Below are positions 1-10,018 of a DNA stretch of 64,000 nucleotides, piece after piece. The notes beneath the pieces are model-generated. The model had not been told where the DNA came from. It searched no databases and saw only the letters and a list, made by a program, of their open reading frames with translations. Origin of the DNA: Bin80 sp026708685 (GTDB taxonomy: Bacteria; Bacteroidota; Rhodothermia; Rhodothermales; Bin80); contig OZ241742.1 in NCBI GenBank assembly GCA_965200955.1, forward strand, positions 620,001 through 684,000. The letters run 5' to 3'. The translations under genes and the position numbers were made by a program. Within the stretch, counting starts at the first letter, position 1; each line of letters opens with the position of its first letter.

Positions 1-2
1 AT

Positions 3-1889
3 CATCAGGTCAGCCCCAATTGGACAAGAATTTTTATTCCTCCCTTTACCGATCCCGTCAACCCAAGAATCCATCCAGGGATCACGACTGGGGTCAATCT
101 CGTCGGAAGTGCAATGGCCAACAGGTTTGCCATGAAGGAGATGCCAGGGGTGATCTCGGGAGTGACCTTTAGTATGTGGTGGAATGGAGGGATGCGAACG
201 GTCCCTTACTATCACAATATGATTGGCATCTTGACCGAAGCTGCTCATGCAACCCCAAGTCCAAGATTTTTTGATCCAGACTCTATCCCTGATTTTGTGA
301 GAGGCGGGCACCCAACCAATGGCACGAATATTAATTATCCCAACCCATGGAAAGGAGGCTGGTCCCATTTCTCAGAACCTGTCCAGTACATGATCACAGC
401 CTCCATGGCCGTCCTCCGTCTGGCTGCTGACCGTCGTCAAACATTGCTCTATAACATCTGGAAAATGGGTCAGGATGCAATCCATGCGGAAGATTCTGTA
501 GCGGCGTATGTATTGCCTGCGGAGCAGTGGAACGCTGGTGAAGAGATAGAACTCGTCAATATTTTGCGGGTCGGGGGCATTGAAATTGAGCAGGCGACTG
601 CGTCCTTTTTGGTGGACGGTTCTCAGTATGAGGCGGGATCCTTTATCATACCAACTGCCCAGCCCTTCAGAGCTTACCTCAAGGATTTATTAGAGCCTCA
701 GCATTATCCAGATCGAAAAACTCAAGCGGGAGATCCGATTGTACCTTACGATCTGGCGGGTTGGACTCTGCCTTTACAGATGGGGGTTCAGGTCGATCGG
801 GTGAGCATGCTCCCCAATGTTGCAACCGTACCCGTTACGGAGTCCGTCCATCCATTATCTGGTCGAATGCCGGCTAACAATGCTTACAGGGTCGTCATGG
901 ATCCCCGCCCCAATCAAAGTCGTCATGTGATCAACCAAGCCATGCGTGATGGACTCACGGTTGAGGTCATCCCTGAACCGATTCAGGTAGGAGAGAACAG
1001 CTGGCCGTCAGGTGCTTTAGTGATTGAATCTGATCCCTCACTTCGTCGGATCGCTGATTTTACGGGTACGAATTTTTATGAAGTCCCCCAGGATGCACCA
1101 GCCGACTTGGTCAAATTGGATGCTCCAAAGATTGGATTGTACAAATCATGGGTTGCCAACATGGATGAGGGGTGGACACGAATGGTTTTGGAGTCCTATG
1201 CATTTGATATGGATACGCTTCACGACTCAGATATTCGTGACAGAGATTTGTCCTCCTACACGGCGATTCTGCTCCCAAGTCAAACACCAGAGCGTCTGTT
1301 ACATGGACACCGAAAAGGAATGATGCCGGAGATCTACACTGGCGGGCTTGGATTGGAAGGCACCCTTGCTCTGAACGAGTATGTCACCGAGGGGGGAATA
1401 TTGGTTGCACTGGACGCGGCCAGTGACTACGTGATTGATCAGTTCGGATTACCCATTGAGAATGTAGTTGAAGGCGTATCCGCCTCCGAGTTTTTCATTC
1501 CTGGATCTATTGTGCAGCTACATATTGACCATGCACACCCGATTGGATATGGATTGCCGTCCCAGACTGCGGCATCGTTTGTTCGCAGTCGTGCCTTCTT
1601 GACGGTTCGGCGTTCTAATTTACAGGAAGGCGGACGGATAGAATTATATCAAGCCGATCCATTGCCTGTGGAAGTGATTGCCCGCTATGCCGAAGAGGAC
1701 ATCCTTATGAGTGGCTGGGCGTTAGGCGAGGATCAATATCTTAGTGGGAAAGCAGCTGTGGTCAGAGTTAGTCATGGAGAGGGGGCCGTTGTTCTGTTTG
1801 GTTTTCGGCCTCAGTTTAGAGGGCAGACGCGGGCCACCTATAAATTGCTTTTCAATGCATTGATGATGGGAAACATTGATGGATCATGA
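3..1889 (+). CDS. M14-family zinc carboxypeptidase-like protein, C-terminal part (5' end outside window)
   Basis: The frame is open from base 3 with no upstream stop, so the gene begins before the window and only about 628 C-terminal residues are seen. The opening residues (SPNWTRIFIPPFTDPVNPRI) and the following MPGVISGVTFSMWWNGG stretch resemble the large M14-type metallopeptidases common in Bacteroidota and Rhodothermota, which are exported and act on peptides. The zinc-binding residues of the M14 catalytic core lie further N-terminal in this family, so catalytic competence cannot be judged here. The C-terminal half contains a glutamine-amidotransferase-like region typical of the long forms (GGILVALDAASDYV, then a closing VLFGFRPQFRGQ). 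The ATG at 114 is internal, not the start. The downstream neighbour lipA is convergent. Confidence is good for the family and low for the substrate. Confidence 0.75.
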   Translation, partial: HQVSPNWTRIFIPPFTDPVNPRIHPGITTGVNLVGSAMANRFAMKEMPGVISGVTFSMWWNGGMRTVPYYHNMIGILTEAAHATPSPRFFDPDSIPDFVRGGHPTNGTNINYPNPWKGGWSHFSEPVQYMITASMAVLRLAADRRQTLLYNIWKMGQDAIHAEDSVAAYVLPAEQWNAGEEIELVNILRVGGIEIEQATASFLVDGSQYEAGSFIIPTAQPFRAYLKDLLEPQHYPDRKTQAGDPIVPYDLAGWTLPLQMGVQVDRVSMLPNVATVPVTESVHPLSGRMPANNAYRVVMDPRPNQSRHVINQAMRDGLTVEVIPEPIQVGENSWPSGALVIESDPSLRRIADFTGTNFYEVPQDAPADLVKLDAPKIGLYKSWVANMDEGWTRMVLESYAFDMDTLHDSDIRDRDLSSYTAILLPSQTPERLLHGHRKGMMPEIYTGGLGLEGTLALNEYVTEGGILVALDAASDYVIDQFGLPIENVVEGVSASEFFIPGSIVQLHIDHAHPIGYGLPSQTAASFVRSRAFLTVRRSNLQEGGRIELYQADPLPVEVIARYAEEDILMSGWALGEDQYLSGKAAVVRVSHGEGAVVLFGFRPQFRGQTRATYKLLFNALMMGNIDGS

Positions 1890-1992
1890 CATCAAAGCTA
1901 CATTCCATGATGTAAGTTGATTTAATCATGGGTGCGAATGGAGTCTGCTCAGTTAAGGGCAAGAATGGATCGTGAGAGGAATTGATGGTTTA

Positions 1993-2874
1993 TCACACAT
2001 GTCGTTCAGCGTGGTATGAACTACGGACCAATGGTCCGCTTTCTACATGCTCAATTCCTTTCTGCTCACCGATTTCCTTGTATCGTAGAAATTGGTCAGG
2101 ATGAATAAATTCTTCAACATCTAAATGAAGGCGAGTGGGCTGAAGGTATTGACCTATGGTCATGACATCTACCCCAACGCGTACAAAATCATCCATCAAC
2201 TCAAATACTTCATCTTCGGTTTCTCCGAGTCCGACCATGATACCGCTTTTGGTGCGGAGTCCCTGTTCCTTTGAAATTCGCAGGACTTCCAGCGATCGGG
2301 CGTAATTGGCCTGGGGGCGGACTTTTCGATAGAGTCTAGGTACGCTTTCCACATTATGGTTGAGGATTTCTGGGCGTTCATCAAGAACGACCTGAAGGGC
2401 ATCCCAGAGTCCTCGAAAGTCGGGGATCAAAACTTCTACGGTACAGCCGGGAATTTCTTCACGGATTCGCCGGATGGTTTCTGCGAAGATCGGTGCACCC
2501 CCATCTTTTCGCTCATCGCGGTTGACCGAAGTGATGACGGCATGACGGAGGCCCATGATACGGGCAGCATTGGCCACACGGCGTGGTTCATCATAGTCTA
2601 ACCCCGGCTCTGGCCTCCCCGTTTGGACAGCACAGAACCCGCATGATCGAGTACAGACATTGCCTAAAATCATAAATGTAGCTGTCCCGGCCGTCCAGCA
2701 CTCACCCATATTGGGGCATCGGGCACTTTGGCATACCGTGTGCAGGTCGTTTTCTTCAATCAGGTCAACCAGTTTTCGATAAACGGGGCCATAGGGAAGC
2801 TTGACGCGTAGCCAGTCGGGGCGACGGGCACGCACAGGAGCTTCCACGACAGGCAGACCTACGAAGTCTCCCAT
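1993..2874 (-). CDS. lipA: Lipoyl synthase
   Basis: Radical-SAM enzyme that inserts two sulfur atoms into protein-bound octanoyl groups to make lipoyl cofactor for 2-oxoacid dehydrogenases and the glycine cleavage system. With the start used here (293 residues) the auxiliary-cluster cysteines are C48, C53 and C59 (CX4CX5C). The SAM-cluster cysteines are C74, C78 and C81 (CX3CX2C, in CTRSCGFC). Both are diagnostic of LipA. The frame extends upstream to an ATG at 2961 (322 residues). I chose the ATG at 2874 because AGGTGGAG lies just before it and because the extra 29 residues do not look like LipA. lipB is not in view. The gene is divergent from the lysine transaminase across about 170 bases. 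Confidence 0.93.
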   Translation of the reverse strand: MGDFVGLPVVEAPVRARRPDWLRVKLPYGPVYRKLVDLIEENDLHTVCQSARCPNMGECWTAGTATFMILGNVCTRSCGFCAVQTGRPEPGLDYDEPRRVANAARIMGLRHAVITSVNRDERKDGGAPIFAETIRRIREEIPGCTVEVLIPDFRGLWDALQVVLDERPEILNHNVESVPRLYRKVRPQANYARSLEVLRISKEQGLRTKSGIMVGLGETEDEVFELMDDFVRVGVDVMTIGQYLQPTRLHLDVEEFIHPDQFLRYKEIGEQKGIEHVESGPLVRSSYHAERHV

Positions 2875-3042
2875 TCCATCTCCACCTGATGAACCCGATT
2901 GTTTTTTTAGGGTGATTTCACCGGGGAGAAACGAATGTTTTGTAATGTTGGAACTCAACAATATTAGCGGTTAGTGATACAACCCGCTTACGATAAAATT
3001 TGTATATTGATCCACTTAGAGAACACAAAAAATCAAGTCTAC

Positions 3043-4380
3043 ATGATCCATCTTCGTGCTGAGCAGGTTCCTCAGGTTTTTGGAAGGCACATCAATGCAA
3101 CGGGCATGATGCCCATGGTCTTAGATATGCGTGAAAGTCAGGGAGTCAGGCTCATTGATAAAATTTCAGGGAATTCCTATCTCGATTTTTTCGGATTCTT
3201 CGCCAGTAGTATGTTGGGGATGAACCACCCCAAGTTGACTTCTGATTCAGAGGCCTTTGATCGGCTAACCGATGCAGCGGTGAATAAGGTGGCGAATTCA
3301 GATATTCAGACAGCACATATGGCAGGTTTTTTGGAAACCTTCTACCGTGTTGCACAATCGGATGCACTTCCCTATGCTTTTTTTATTTCGGGTGGGGCTT
3401 TAGCGGTTGAAAATGCGCTGAAGGCTGCTTTTGATTGGAAGGTTCGAAAAAACCTTGCCAAAGGGATTTCATTAGAGCGTGGGCAGCAGGTCATGCACTT
3501 GCGGGAGGCATTTCATGGTCGTAGCGGCTATACCCTGTCGTTAACAAACACCTCGGATCCTTGGAAAACGAGATATTTCCCAAAGTTTGACTGGCCTCGC
3601 ATCCTGAACCCTAAAATCACGTTCCCTCTTTCGGAGCATTTGGAGGATGTGGAATCCATGGAGGCTCAAGCACTGGAAGAGGCAAAATCCTTTTTTCTGA
3701 CTCGTAAAGATGAGATCGCCTGCATCATTCTTGAAACGATTCAGGGAGAGGGCGGCGACAACCACTTTAGGCCTGAATTTTTACAGGCGTTAAAGAATCT
3801 TTCTCTTGAAAATGATGCTCTTTTGATATTTGATGAAGTTCAGTGTGGAGCAGGCATTACGGGCACTTTCTGGGCTTGGGAGCAGTTGGGAGTGACCCCT
3901 GACCTTCTGGCATTTGGAAAGAAGACACAAGTATGTGGTGTGCTTGCTGGCCCACGTCTTGATGAAGTAGAGGACCATGTCTTTGTCAAGCCTGGCCGAA
4001 TCAACTCTACTTGGGGTGGAAACTTAGTGGATATGGTGCGTGCGGACCGCATTTTGGAAATCATGGAAGAGGAGATCTTATTATCGAATGCAGCTTCTAT
4101 GGGTGCTCATCTTTTGAATCGACTCAATGCCTTAACCGAGGAATCTGAACATTTTTCCAACGCACGTGGCCGTGGCCTTATGTGTGCCGTAGATGTATCG
4201 TCGCGATCACTTCGTGATGATCTACTGAGCCGCTGTTTTGAACAAGGTGTAATTATCATAGGATGTGGGGAATCATCCATACGATTTCGGCCGGCCTTGA
4301 CGATTACGAGACAGGAGATTGATGAGGGAATTAATGTTTTAGAACGCGTTGTTCCCAGATTTTCTAATACGATTGCCTAA
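3043..4380 (+). CDS. lat: L-lysine 6-transaminase (class III PLP aminotransferase)
   Basis: Class III pyridoxal-phosphate aminotransferase predicted to move the epsilon-amino group of lysine to 2-oxoglutarate, giving 2-aminoadipate 6-semialdehyde (cyclising to piperideine-6-carboxylate). The 445-residue length and the opening HLRAEQVPQVFGRHI followed by FGFFASSMLGMNHP fit the Lat subgroup. FDEVQCGAGITGT carries the aspartate that contacts the PLP ring nitrogen. The PLP lysine is in AFGKKTQVCG (K293 or K294). The frame is open from an ATG at 2974, but similarity to Lat begins near the ATG at 3043, so that start is preferred. No semialdehyde dehydrogenase gene adjoins it, so whether it serves lysine catabolism or osmolyte synthesis cannot be read from context. 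Confidence 0.88.
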   Translation: MIHLRAEQVPQVFGRHINATGMMPMVLDMRESQGVRLIDKISGNSYLDFFGFFASSMLGMNHPKLTSDSEAFDRLTDAAVNKVANSDIQTAHMAGFLETFYRVAQSDALPYAFFISGGALAVENALKAAFDWKVRKNLAKGISLERGQQVMHLREAFHGRSGYTLSLTNTSDPWKTRYFPKFDWPRILNPKITFPLSEHLEDVESMEAQALEEAKSFFLTRKDEIACIILETIQGEGGDNHFRPEFLQALKNLSLENDALLIFDEVQCGAGITGTFWAWEQLGVTPDLLAFGKKTQVCGVLAGPRLDEVEDHVFVKPGRINSTWGGNLVDMVRADRILEIMEEEILLSNAASMGAHLLNRLNALTEESEHFSNARGRGLMCAVDVSSRSLRDDLLSRCFEQGVIIIGCGESSIRFRPALTITRQEIDEGINVLERVVPRFSNTIA

Positions 4381-4785
4381 AGAATCAAGCCATCATTCTA
4401 CCTTGAACTAACAGTAAGCCGCCCGCTGTCGTATTCGGACTCATAGACTCAACAATTTGGCAACCACGGATATAATTTCATTAGAATACCAGAGTCAATC
4501 ATGACAACTTTCTGAATGGAGTAAAGGATTCATATTTGAGCGTCCTAACGATTGGCTTTTTCTATGGATCAAACCGTTAGGATTAGGTTTTAATTAGTAT
4601 GTGGAGGTCTAGCATTTCATTTACTTTATGATTAATTTGATAAGGTAGTTTTGCGGACACCTCCAGAAACGTTACAAGGTATCCATTTCAATTACCTTCG
4701 CTAAGCCGATCGGATTTCATACACTTAATCATGAGAACCCTGTCTTCATTCCAAGTGGCGGACAGACAGAGCAACATTACTAATT
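4381..4785. other. Gene-free stretch at the left edge of the accessory island
   Basis: About 405 bases between lat and the AAA ATPase contain no convincing reading frame. A 7-bp inverted repeat (CCTAACG ... CGTTAGG, about 25 bases apart, near 4543-4582) is visible, but its role is unknown. The stretch marks the border between the core gene lat and the accessory block. Confidence 0.4.
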
Positions 4786-5757
4786 ATGGCCCGTGCCGAT
4801 CTAATTCTTGATTTAGTCAGAGCAAGCTGCCTAGGAGATGAGCAGGGGGTGCGTAAGAGCGTAGAGGCCCTTGCAGCTAATGAGCGTGCTAAGAGTCATA
4901 CGATTTTAGCAGATCGACTGCTTGCCCAACTGCAAGTGACGAATGGGCACCGTTCAAACATGGTTTCTATTCCGAAACCAGGAGAAATTCCTCTGATGGC
5001 TGAAAAAATCCCACATCGTCGTATTGAAGATTTAATCCTTGAGCCACACATCTCTGATACCGTCCGTGAATTTGTAACAGAACACCACAGGGCAGATTTG
5101 TTAAGATCGTACAATCTTGAACCACGTAATCGAGTTTTGCTTACAGGCCCCCCTGGAAATGGTAAAACTACTCTTGCAGAGGGATTGGCGAATGCACTTG
5201 CCGTTTCGTTCTTTGTTGTTCGTTATGAGGCAGTGATAGGCAGTTACTTAGGGGAGACAGCACAGAAGATTGCACGAGTTATGGAACATGCACGGTCAAG
5301 GCATTGTGTTCTACTGTTTGATGAATTTGATTCAGTCGGCAAAGAGCGCGGAGATGTTCACGAGACTGGGGAGATTAAACGCGTAGTGAGTTCACTTTTA
5401 TTACAAATAGATTCGTTGCCAAGTTATGTTGTCGTGGTAGCCGCGAGTAATCATCCAGAATTACTTGATAGGGCCGCTTGGCGAAGATTTCAGCTTCGTA
5501 TTGAGCTTCAAAAACCTACGATCAAGCAAATTGAAGATTGGTATTGTAGATTTGAAAAACGAACAGGCCATTCATTTGGAATTCAATTAAAGGAGTTTGC
5601 CAACAAGTTGTATGGGTTAAGTTTTGCAGAGATTGAAGATTTTTCTAATGATTTACTACGTAACATGGTAATAGATGGACCTGATGCCGTTGCCAAGGAT
5701 ATTATGAGACATCAGATGCGTCGTTGGAAGAAGAGATTCAGGGCTTCTTCTAAGTGA
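4786..5757 (+). CDS. AAA ATPase, partner of a subtilisin-like protease
   Basis: A 323-residue AAA+ ATPase of the FtsH/Vps4-like fold, the kind found immediately upstream of S8 subtilisin-like proteases in many bacterial accessory regions. The Walker A motif is GPPGNGKT (residues 121-128), Walker B is LLFDEFDS (176-183), sensor 1 is AASN (219-222), and an arginine pair at 233-234 suits an arginine finger. A helical N-terminal domain (MARADLILDLVRA...) precedes the ATPase core. The protein looks intact. Its downstream partner begins 19 bases after the stop but is broken by three separate lesions, so the ATPase may now lack its effector. The pair is widely seen next to defence genes. A specific biochemical role is not established for this one. 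Confidence 0.85.
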   Translation: MARADLILDLVRASCLGDEQGVRKSVEALAANERAKSHTILADRLLAQLQVTNGHRSNMVSIPKPGEIPLMAEKIPHRRIEDLILEPHISDTVREFVTEHHRADLLRSYNLEPRNRVLLTGPPGNGKTTLAEGLANALAVSFFVVRYEAVIGSYLGETAQKIARVMEHARSRHCVLLFDEFDSVGKERGDVHETGEIKRVVSSLLLQIDSLPSYVVVVAASNHPELLDRAAWRRFQLRIELQKPTIKQIEDWYCRFEKRTGHSFGIQLKEFANKLYGLSFAEIEDFSNDLLRNMVIDGPDAVAKDIMRHQMRRWKKRFRASSK

Positions 5758-5776
5758 TGAGATTTTGCTATAATCA

Positions 5777-8516
5777 ATGGATGGAAGAGATTATCCTGTT
5801 TTAGTATTTCCAAAGCCAGTGTCTGCTGATAAACAGAAACAAGGTAGTGGCGGGGAATCTGTTGATGCTCCAACCCATGCCCATCAGGCCAAACGACTTT
5901 TGCCACAGTTTGCTGAATTGTTAGAGGCGATTGAGAAACGTAGAATTACGCTTCAAGATACGTCGGCGGGAATCACTCCCGAAATGGTTTTGGTCATAGA
6001 AGTGATTGGTTGAGTAGAGAATTTTATTAGTGCAGTCCGCAATATCGAGGGACTTGAATGGCTCGGAGAATATGAATTAGAACATGTTGAGCATGACGAT
6101 TGGTTTGAAGATCCAAATCATTCCGATAAAAAACTGAATGGTCGGCTCTTTATGACGATGACAAATCAGAAAGCTTTGATCCAGATTGTAAACCTATTTG
6201 AAAAATGGGACTGGGACAGGGACATCAAGGAAAAGGTAAAAATTCCGCGAGGATTAGCACCTCTCAGAGAAATGTTTAAATTCTTACATAAAATAAGACC
6301 ATGGGATGTAATCGATAGGATTCAAGATACAGGTTTGTTGGAGGATTGGAAAGAGAGAATCAAAGACGGACAAGAGATAGTTCCTTTAGAAGTAGAATTA
6401 TGGTATAGTAATAATCAATCAACAAGAAATGAGAGAGTTCAAAAAATTAGACAGATCATTGAGGATATAGGTGGACAAGTAGTGAACGAATGTCATATCG
6501 CTGATATTGGCTATCATGCAGTTTTGGGGAGAATCTCAATAAAGAAGATTGCGAAACTTCTTGATCACCATGATAACCGCAAACAAATTAACTTGTTTAA
6601 GTCAGACTCCATCATGTTTTTGCGACCAGTTGGTCAGTGTATGGTTAGTGTTCCAGTTACAGAAGGCGAAAAAATTTCATATGATCGCTCCAACCTTCAA
6701 CCTGATGTAAAAAAGGCCCCAATTGTTGCATTGCTTGATGGGATGCCACTTGCACAGCATGATTTGCTAGAAGGATACTTGGTGATTGATGATCCTGATG
6801 ATTTTGAGAGTAGGTATCAAGCAATCGAACGATTTCATGGGACTGCAATGGCATCATTGATCTGTCATGGTGATTTGAATGATGAGGGGGAGGCCCTAAA
6901 AAGACCGATTTATGTGCGCCCAATTCTGACTCCAGTTCGTGGATTTGATGGACAATTTCGTGAGGTAATTCCAGAGGATATTCTACCAGTTGATCTTGTG
7001 CACCGATCAATTATTCGAATTATTGAAGGTGATAAGGGGGAGCCACCAGCATCGCCGGAAATTCGTGTGATTAGTTTGTCTGTTTGTGACGAGGCTTATC
7101 CTTTCTTACGTCAAATGAGTGCATGGTCTCGGCTTTTAGACTGGTTATCATGGAGGTATAACATATTATTCATTGTGAGTGCAGGCAATCATAATCGTGA
7201 CATTTCACTTCCCGTTTCATCGGATAGATTACTTGAATTGGATCAGAGGAGTATCCAGAGTTTAGTAGTCAATGCGTTAAAGGAAGATACTCGTAACAGG
7301 CGATTATTATCACCATCCGAAACACTAAATGGTTTGACAGTTGGGGCTGTTCATCATGATGTATCCAATCCAGTTCCCAATCGATTAATTGATCCTCTGA
7401 TAACAGGAATGCCCAGTATTACATCTTCTCACGGGCCTGGGTATCGTCGTGCAGTTAAGCCAGAGATTCATATGTCTGGAGGGAAGCAGTTACTTCGAGT
7501 AAAGCCTTACGATTCATCTGAAAATGTTTCACTGTCTCTACATCAAAATGAGTTATTAACAGGGCAACGGGTTGCTACATCTGGACCAACTTCTGGGGAT
7601 TTGACTCGGACCACTCAAATAGCAGGAACCAGCAATGCAGCTGCACTTACGACTAGACAAGCATGTTTATTCCATGATTTACTTCAAGAGATTCGATATC
7701 AGTCTGATTCTAATATTTCTTCCGAGTATGATGCGGTATTGATAAAAACTCTATTGGTTCATGGTGCAAGATGGGGAGAAATCTATAGATCATATGAGCA
7801 GATTTTTTCTGAAAAACATAGTCAAATAAAGGATCGTGAGGCGTTTGCAAAACCTCTGCGTTTTAGAAAAAACAATGCACTGAAGCACTTCTGGTGCGTT
7901 TTTGGGAGTTGATCCTGAGGTTTTGCAAAAGGCTCTCGTGTAACCAAGTTTTTCGGTTATGGTCAACCTGATTACAATAGAATCATATCAGGTTCAGATC
8001 AAAGAGTGACAATCATCGGTTTTGGAAAACTTTTGAATAATCAGGCATTAGAGTTCACATTACAACTACGTTACGTCATTAGATGTGAAAGCTAGACGGC
8101 GATTAACGATTACAACGGCATGGTTTTCTGAGATCAAGAGTCGTAATCTCAAATATCGAGTAGCTCATCTCTGGCACAGTATTCAAGGGGGAAATTTTGC
8201 GAAGAATAGGATTAATGTGAGCAATATGAGTTCAAAACGTGGAACGGTCCAACATGAAGTGTTTGAGGAAAACAATGTAATTTCTAATCAAGGAAGCAAT
8301 GAAATCATCATCAAGGTTAATTGCCGAGAGGATGCAGGAGATATACGTAAACCTGTTCATTTTGGACTTGCGGTTACATTGGAGGTTTTGGAGGAAGGGG
8401 AACTATTTCCTATTCAAATTTACAAGGATATTCGTAATCTCATTTCAACACGAGTCCACGCTAATGTTGACTTGAATAATAGAAACTCCTTGCAAAATGA
8501 GGCTTCCATTGTTTAA
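5777..8516 (+). pseudogene. Subtilisin-like (S8) protease, partner of the AAA ATPase, broken by stop, insertion and frameshift
   Basis: One ancestral gene is visible as collinear pieces. The first runs from ATG 5777 to an in-frame TGA at 6011-6013. The same frame resumes directly after it and stays open to 7912. A 98-bp MITE-like element sits at 7838-7935, and the TGA at 7910 that closes the frame lies inside it. Beyond the element the native frame continues (VTKFFGYGQPDYNR) until a +1 shift near 8070-8085, and the C-terminal piece ends at 8516. In restored numbering the catalytic triad is intact: Asp321 (LLDGMP), His354 (FHGTAMAS), Ser619 (GTSNAAA). The related fragment at 14147 has CAA (Gln) where this copy has TGA at 6011, showing that the stop is a mutation. 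Lesions of three kinds argue for long-term loss of function. Confidence 0.88.
7838..7935. mobile_element. 98-bp MITE-like element, copy A, inside the subtilase gene
   Basis: The element begins GAGGCGTTTGCAAAACCTC and ends GAGGTTTTGCAAAAGGCTC. These are imperfect 19-bp terminal inverted repeats. It is flanked by the 4-bp direct repeat TCGT (7834-7837 and 7936-7939). Element plus duplication is 102 bp, a multiple of three, so the host frame is kept, but an internal TGA truncates the protein. It differs from copy C (30340) at only 5 of 98 positions. No coding capacity of its own is seen. It is presumably moved in trans by a transposase not in this window. Confidence 0.88.
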
Positions 8517-8836
8517 GTGGATGGGTTAAAAAGGGGCAATTGGTAGAAATATGGATTAGGTTCAAGAGATTGTCTTAACTCTCGGATATTGAGATTCAAT
8601 TCGTTGAATGTTCTTAGAGCTAATCTGATACATTTCTTGAGTTTAAGGGATGAGAAGTATTAATGATCAAATCTCCATCCACTTTTGACGGTTTTCAAAT
8701 TCACTGGAGTATTCTATCAAATCAATAATCTGTGCATCACATAAATGGTGTGCTAATCAAAATAAAACACCTGTCTATTGTAGGAACATTTTCATCTGAT
8801 TTGTGTCAAATCTCTTCTATTTCGTGTTTTCTCGTA
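8517..8836. other. Gene-free stretch
   Basis: About 320 bases between the end of the broken subtilase and the next ATPase hold no reading frame, repeat or hairpin I can support. The frame of the following gene is open from a GTG at 8732, but similarity begins at the ATG at 8837. Confidence 0.4.
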
Positions 8837-10018
8837 ATGTCTGAAGTTCTACGTTCCGATATACCCCACATACCGGATCTTGTTGACGATCGCGGACCTG
8901 CAAGATACTTCCATGGGCGGAGGAAAATCTTGAATAATTTCAATGATCTTCTGAGCCGTGCTGTGACGGTATACGGTAGGACGACCATGCTTATTCAGGG
9001 TGCACCAGGTGCCGGGAAAACTGCCCTGTTGGAGGAATTAGCCATAGATGCGATGGAAAGGAAATGGGATGTCTTTCAAATCAATTTAGACGATTTGTAC
9101 AATCCTGTCCATATGGCCCAGACCCTTGGCAAACCCTATGTTTCTCGTAAACAGACATCCATCAAAGCTGATGCGAAGTTAGTAGCAACAGAGTACATTA
9201 AGGAAGTAGCAGGAGATTCAAGCGTGTCTCAGGTACTTGAAAATCTGAACCCCGATCAGGGGGTACTTCTCATTCTTGATGAAGCACAACGTATTGTACA
9301 CTTCTCTGATTCCCAGCATAAGGTTTCCGTGATGGCGACTCTTGATAATCTTCATAATGGCAACATCAATAATCCTATCATTCTACTGGCAGCAGGTTTA
9401 GGACCTACAGAAGAGGCTTTCAGGACATTAGGAGTATCGAGATTTAAGGCGGGGTGTTTTGTAGAATTGGGTGCCTTGGGTCAAGGTTCTACACGAGCCG
9501 TGATCCATGATTGGATTAGAAAAGAGGGGAGTGCTAAGGGAGAGGCTGATGGATGGATTGATGCCATTGTGGAGAAAACACATGGCTGGCCACAGCATAT
9601 TTCGGCATACGGAGATGCTGCTGCAAAGCAAATTCAGCGAGATCACGGAGAGATGACATCCGCGGGTCTGGAAGTCGTGTACAGATTAGGAGCGGAGAGA
9701 CGTGAGGCTTATTATAAACAACGAGCAAAAGGAATCAGTAGAAAAGAACGCAGTAGTTTGGCAAATCTCATAGATACCATTCCATTAGGAGATGGGCTGG
9801 ACAGAGAAGAGTTTGAGACAGCTTTATCACAGGAATACGATTCAGAAAAAGCCAAGAGTTTGTTTAACAAAGCAGTAGAGAGAGGTATACTGCATAGTCA
9901 AGATGAAATCTATATTATCCCAATCCCATCTATGCGTAACTGGTTAGTCTCTAACTATGCCCGTGAGCGAGTGGAAATTTCACAAATCACCCGAGTGTGT
10001 CCCGAATTACATGGGTAA
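8837..10018 (+). CDS. AAA/Orc1-Cdc6-like ATPase of unassigned function (paralogue 1)
   Basis: A 393-residue P-loop ATPase with Walker A GAPGAGKT (residues 55-62) and Walker B VLLILDEAQ (143-151). The general layout recalls Orc1/Cdc6- or STAND-type ATPases: an N-terminal YFHGR motif before the P-loop, then the ATPase core, then a helical C-terminal region. It is homologous along its length to the protein encoded at 25254-26489. Both share YFHGR, GAPGxGK, the SRF...ELG.L block, RAVIHDWI, WIDAI and YYxQR. The ATG at 8837 is chosen over an upstream GTG because the shared similarity starts after it. No partner is cotranscribed: the upstream gene is a pseudogene and more than 600 gene-free bases follow. 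The function is unknown and a defence-related role is only a guess from location. Confidence 0.78.
   Translation: MSEVLRSDIPHIPDLVDDRGPARYFHGRRKILNNFNDLLSRAVTVYGRTTMLIQGAPGAGKTALLEELAIDAMERKWDVFQINLDDLYNPVHMAQTLGKPYVSRKQTSIKADAKLVATEYIKEVAGDSSVSQVLENLNPDQGVLLILDEAQRIVHFSDSQHKVSVMATLDNLHNGNINNPIILLAAGLGPTEEAFRTLGVSRFKAGCFVELGALGQGSTRAVIHDWIRKEGSAKGEADGWIDAIVEKTHGWPQHISAYGDAAAKQIQRDHGEMTSAGLEVVYRLGAERREAYYKQRAKGISRKERSSLANLIDTIPLGDGLDREEFETALSQEYDSEKAKSLFNKAVERGILHSQDEIYIIPIPSMRNWLVSNYARERVEISQITRVCPELHG

Noticed and set aside
4543..4582. Inverted repeat CCTAACG/CGTTAGG as a regulatory hairpin
   Set aside because: Only 7 bp with a loop of about 25 bases; likely to occur by chance.
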